In this document: one piece after another, positions 61,741 to 64,000 of the stretch
Position numbering within the stretch: the stretch's first letter is position 1
Layout: each line of letters starts with the position of its first letter
Assembly (NCBI GenBank): GCA_034401795.1
Contig: CM067367.1
Coordinates: 28,907,916-28,971,915, forward strand
Length of the DNA: 64,000 bases
Direction: 5' to 3'
Source of the DNA: Chaetoderma sp. LZ-2023a
Taxonomy: Eukaryota > Mollusca > Caudofoveata > Chaetodermatida > Chaetodermatidae
Position numbers and translations under genes: made by a program
Notes under the pieces: model-generated
What the model saw: only the letters and a program-made list of their open reading frames with translations
What the model was told of the DNA's origin: nothing
Databases searched by the model: none

Positions 61741-62161
61741 TGAAAATTAGGTTCTGAGAATTCAGGCTTCAAAGTATGTAAATCTATTCCAACACTTGCA
61801 GAACATGAGCAAGGCATATTTAGAAACTGAGCCATCAATTATCACCTCGTATTATATACGGGAAGAAAAGAATTAGGACCAGCCTATTTCTTTTTCAACA
61901 GCATGATTAGACAGCCAGGGATTTGGTACATCGATACATTGTAACAAGGCTGATTTGGGATTGTGTTGTTGCAACAATTGTCTATTTTTTCCAGGGTTGT
62001 CTCCTGAAATGCTTTAAAAAAAATTTTTTAATTTAGTTTGCATATAACAGCTGATGCATGTATTTACTTTGTTATCTGTATAACTTGTCACAAAACGTTG
62101 GTATGGATTACAGTGTAGTGAAGTCATTCATAATTATAATTGCCAGATATATCTCTTTCTT

Positions 62162-62175
62162 CCCCCCCCCCCCCC
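62162..62175 (+). repeat. Poly-C tract
   Basis: C-run within the second CNOT1 intron, about 140 bases before the exon. Confidence 0.85.
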
Positions 62176-62311
62176 CATATACGGACTACTTGAACTACCT
62201 TCTGGGTTGTCTTGAGCGTCATGTGGGCTGTGGCAAACAATGGTCTTGTATTGCTCTTATTTACCTTGGCCTCTTGCCATTGCGGTGTACAATTCTCTCC
62301 CTTTGTTCTAG

Positions 62312-62475
62312 GTGCTCGGCATTGTAGCCGGTGTGCTTTTACAAGATCATGAGGTTCGTCAGAGTGAATTCCAACAACTACCATATCATCGTATCTTCAT
62401 TATGCTGTTCATTGAACTCAATGCACCCGATCATATTCTGGAGAGCATTAACTTCCAGGTTCTCAATGCATTCTG
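62312..62475 (+). CDS. CNOT1: CNOT1 exon, third visible
   Basis: 164 bp, starting in phase 0 after TTTGTTCTAG and ending after two bases of a cysteine codon (TG|GTAAGT). It encodes [20 protein letters not shown], followed by [20 protein letters not shown], helical repeats typical of the CNOT1 scaffold. The following exon supplies the third codon base. Confidence 0.97.
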
Positions 62476-62585
62476 GTAAGTACCGGATAACCAGTTTATC
62501 ATGACTTTTTGTGTCAACAGCGCCTCAAAGCGCTCAAAATGCTACTTTTACATATCAATTAAGACTGACTCTTTTTATGCTGTAG

Positions 62586-62720
62586 TCGGCCAAAACTGGC
62601 CTCTGCAGTGGTTTTGAGGAATAATTGAGCCACTCATTCCAGTGGTAAATTTTCGAAAATAGTCCTCTGCCTGCAAATAGACATTCAATAAACAAATTTA
62701 GTCATTAAATGGTTAATTGT
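62586..62720. mobile_element. TTAA-MITE (family P) copy 6, one arm deleted
   Basis: GGCCAAAACTGGCCTCTGCA start and CATTAAATGGTTAATT end are present, but most of the left arm is missing. Confidence 0.8.
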
Positions 62721-62794
62721 CAAAGTTTTTGCTATGTGAATATCCATGTGTAAACCAAGATTTGAAAAAGCCCTTAGTTCAAATTTGTGCTTGG

Positions 62795-62975
62795 TTGGTG
62801 TCCATTTGCAGGCCAGAAGAAGACTAAAATTGTACCACTGGAATGACTGGCATGTTTATTGAACAAGTCATTCCATTGGTAAATTTTCAAAATTAATCTC
62901 CTGACCTGTAAATGGAAATTGCTCAAAACCACTGCAGATGTTGATTTGTGGTAGGCTGACCATTAAATGGGTAAG
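62795..62975. mobile_element. TTAA-MITE (family P) copy 7
   Basis: Hairpin centred at about 62855 with a changed loop. The right end CCATTAAATGGGTAAG has lost its TTAA by one substitution. Confidence 0.8.
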
Positions 62976-63083
62976 TTGAAACAAGAGTGATTCGGTCATT
63001 CAGCGATAGTGTTTGAATCTGATGAATGATCACACAAATTGGTGCTAGTATATATCTCAAAATTTACATTGTTCAGATTGTGT

Positions 63084-63315
63084 TTAACCATTTATCGGTC
63101 AAGCGGGCCAAAACCGGCCTTTGTAGTGCTCTTGAAGAATGTCCATTTGCAATACATGAGAAATCAATTTTTGACAATTTACCACTGGAATGCCTGGCTC
63201 GATAACCGAGCCAGTCATTCCATTGACAAATTTTTTAAAATAGTCTTCTCTTGCCCTGCAAATGGACATTCAATACGTTTATTGCCTTGAGAAAATTTGA
63301 CCATTAAAGGGTTAA
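63084..63315. mobile_element. TTAA-MITE (family P) copy 8, complete
   Basis: TTAA at 63084-63087 and 63312-63315. The 19-bp ends TTAACCATTTATCGGTCAA and TTAACCCTTTAATGGTCAA (as reverse complement of the right end) match at 16 positions. The central stem is near perfect around GGCTCGATAACCGAGCC. The best reference for the family: 232 bp including both TTAA. Confidence 0.92.
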
Positions 63316-63479
63316 CATTTATTTAGCCCCTCCAAACTAGAAAGCTCAAAAGTGGGACAAATTATTTACAGGGGAAACGGTTTTGCATTTTTGTCTGCAA
63401 GCGTGTGTATGTCGAGCTGTATCACAAACTTCCGCTATGTTTTTCTAATATTGTATCATGTAACTTTATCATTTAACAG

Positions 63480-63597
63480 TAATACACTGCACATTCTGAG
63501 GCCGGCCAAGGCTCCTGCGTTCTCGTATGCGTGGCTAGAGCTGGTGTCCCATCGCGTGTTCATAGGCAGGATCTTAGCATTAACGCCGCAACAACGG
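63480..63597 (+). CDS. CNOT1: CNOT1 exon, fourth visible
   Basis: 118 bp. Acceptor TTATCATTTAACAG; the first T completes a cysteine codon begun in the previous exon. It encodes [20 protein letters not shown], followed by [11 protein letters not shown] and LALTPQQR. Donor CGG|GTAAGA, phase 0. The reading frame is continuous with both neighbours, which confirms the splice choice. Confidence 0.97.
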
Positions 63598-63679
63598 GTA
63601 AGATACAAGTTAGTCTTTCTGAGAAATCCGTTATAATTCATGTTTGGTTTATGTGTGTGTAATTAGTTTTTTCTCATTG

Positions 63680-63840
63680 AAAATCTCCATTTGCAGAACG
63701 AGAAGGCAGGTTTTTTTTCAATTTACCACTGGAATGACTCACTCGGTTATCGAGCCACTCATTCCAGTGGTAAACTTGCTGAAATTAACTTGCTCTGCAA
63801 ATGGAGATTTCTCAAGACCACTGCAGAAGACATTTTTAGC
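63680..63840. mobile_element. TTAA-MITE (family P) copy 9, in the short CNOT1 intron
   Basis: Fills over half of a 292-bp intron. Stem centred at about 63752; both arms carry CCATTTGCAG or its complement. Confidence 0.85.
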
Positions 63841-63889
63841 TGACATGAGTGTTTCATGGATAATGTTAATGTATGTTTGTCTATTCCAG

Positions 63890-63991
63890 GGCTGGACAAT
63901 GTATGCACAGCTTCTTATTGACTTGTTCAAGTTCCTGTCACCATTCCTCAGGAATGCAGAGTTTACAAAACCAACACAACTTCTCTATAAG
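63890..63991 (+). CDS. CNOT1: CNOT1 exon, fifth visible; gene continues past the window
   Basis: 34 codons between TTTGTCTATTCCAG and AAG|GTAACT. It encodes [20 protein letters not shown] and ends TKPTQLLYK. Four complete introns in this set measure 1132, 1074, 1004 and 292 bp. The remaining C-terminal NOT1 domain must lie to the right. Confidence 0.96.
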
Positions 63992-64000
63992 GTAACTAGC

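Overview
This window is animal genomic DNA, probably from a marine invertebrate. It has spliced genes with GT-AG introns, no operon structure, AT-rich DNA saturated with transposable elements, and many microsatellites. The host gene I recognise is CNOT1, the scaffold of the CCR4-NOT deadenylase complex. Five of its exons lie on the + strand between 59655 and 63991, and the gene runs off the right edge. A 500-base run of N (58775-59274) precedes the first of these exons. The other ~58 kb holds no host gene that I can recognise.

Layout. 1-4600: two decayed minus-strand LINE (non-LTR retrotransposon) fragments with endonuclease and reverse transcriptase motifs. 4600-16000: small hairpin elements, microsatellites and a ~2.7 kb block present twice (7757-10510 and 13380-16060). 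10690-47000: a degenerate array of a long repeat that I call U, with partner modules V and W/X, all on the + strand. It is broken by an apparently intact Tc1-like transposon (17113-18769), a dead second Tc1-like copy (20732-~21995) and several MITEs. 47000-48450: a 78-bp perfect palindrome, short minisatellites and a (GGCT)n tract. Right of this spacer the U copies lie on the minus strand. 48450-58770: inverted U copies, more MITEs, a dated LINE insertion full of microsatellites, and a second LINE-like tail. 59275-64000: CNOT1 exons, with introns full of hairpin MITEs.

Two non-autonomous DNA-transposon families dominate. Family A ('CRE-MITE', ~370-420 bp) has termini GGACCTTTCC / TCACCTTTCC, clusters of the palindrome TGACGTCA, a long central hairpin and a GATCGATC/GGGCGGGGC-rich end. 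Comparison with empty paralogous sites in this same window indicates a 2-bp AT target duplication. Family P ('TTAA-MITE', ~230-400 bp) has TTAA-flanked ends like TTAACCCTTTAATGG, as in piggyBac-type elements, and a near-perfect hairpin; at least five copies sit in the CNOT1 introns. Both have close to symmetrical structures that would fold into long hairpins if transcribed.

Because the window is built of repeated modules, many insertions can be read against empty paralogues (Tc1, LINE ends, family A). Boundaries and target duplications therefore come from the sequence itself. All family names here are my labels; no database was searched.
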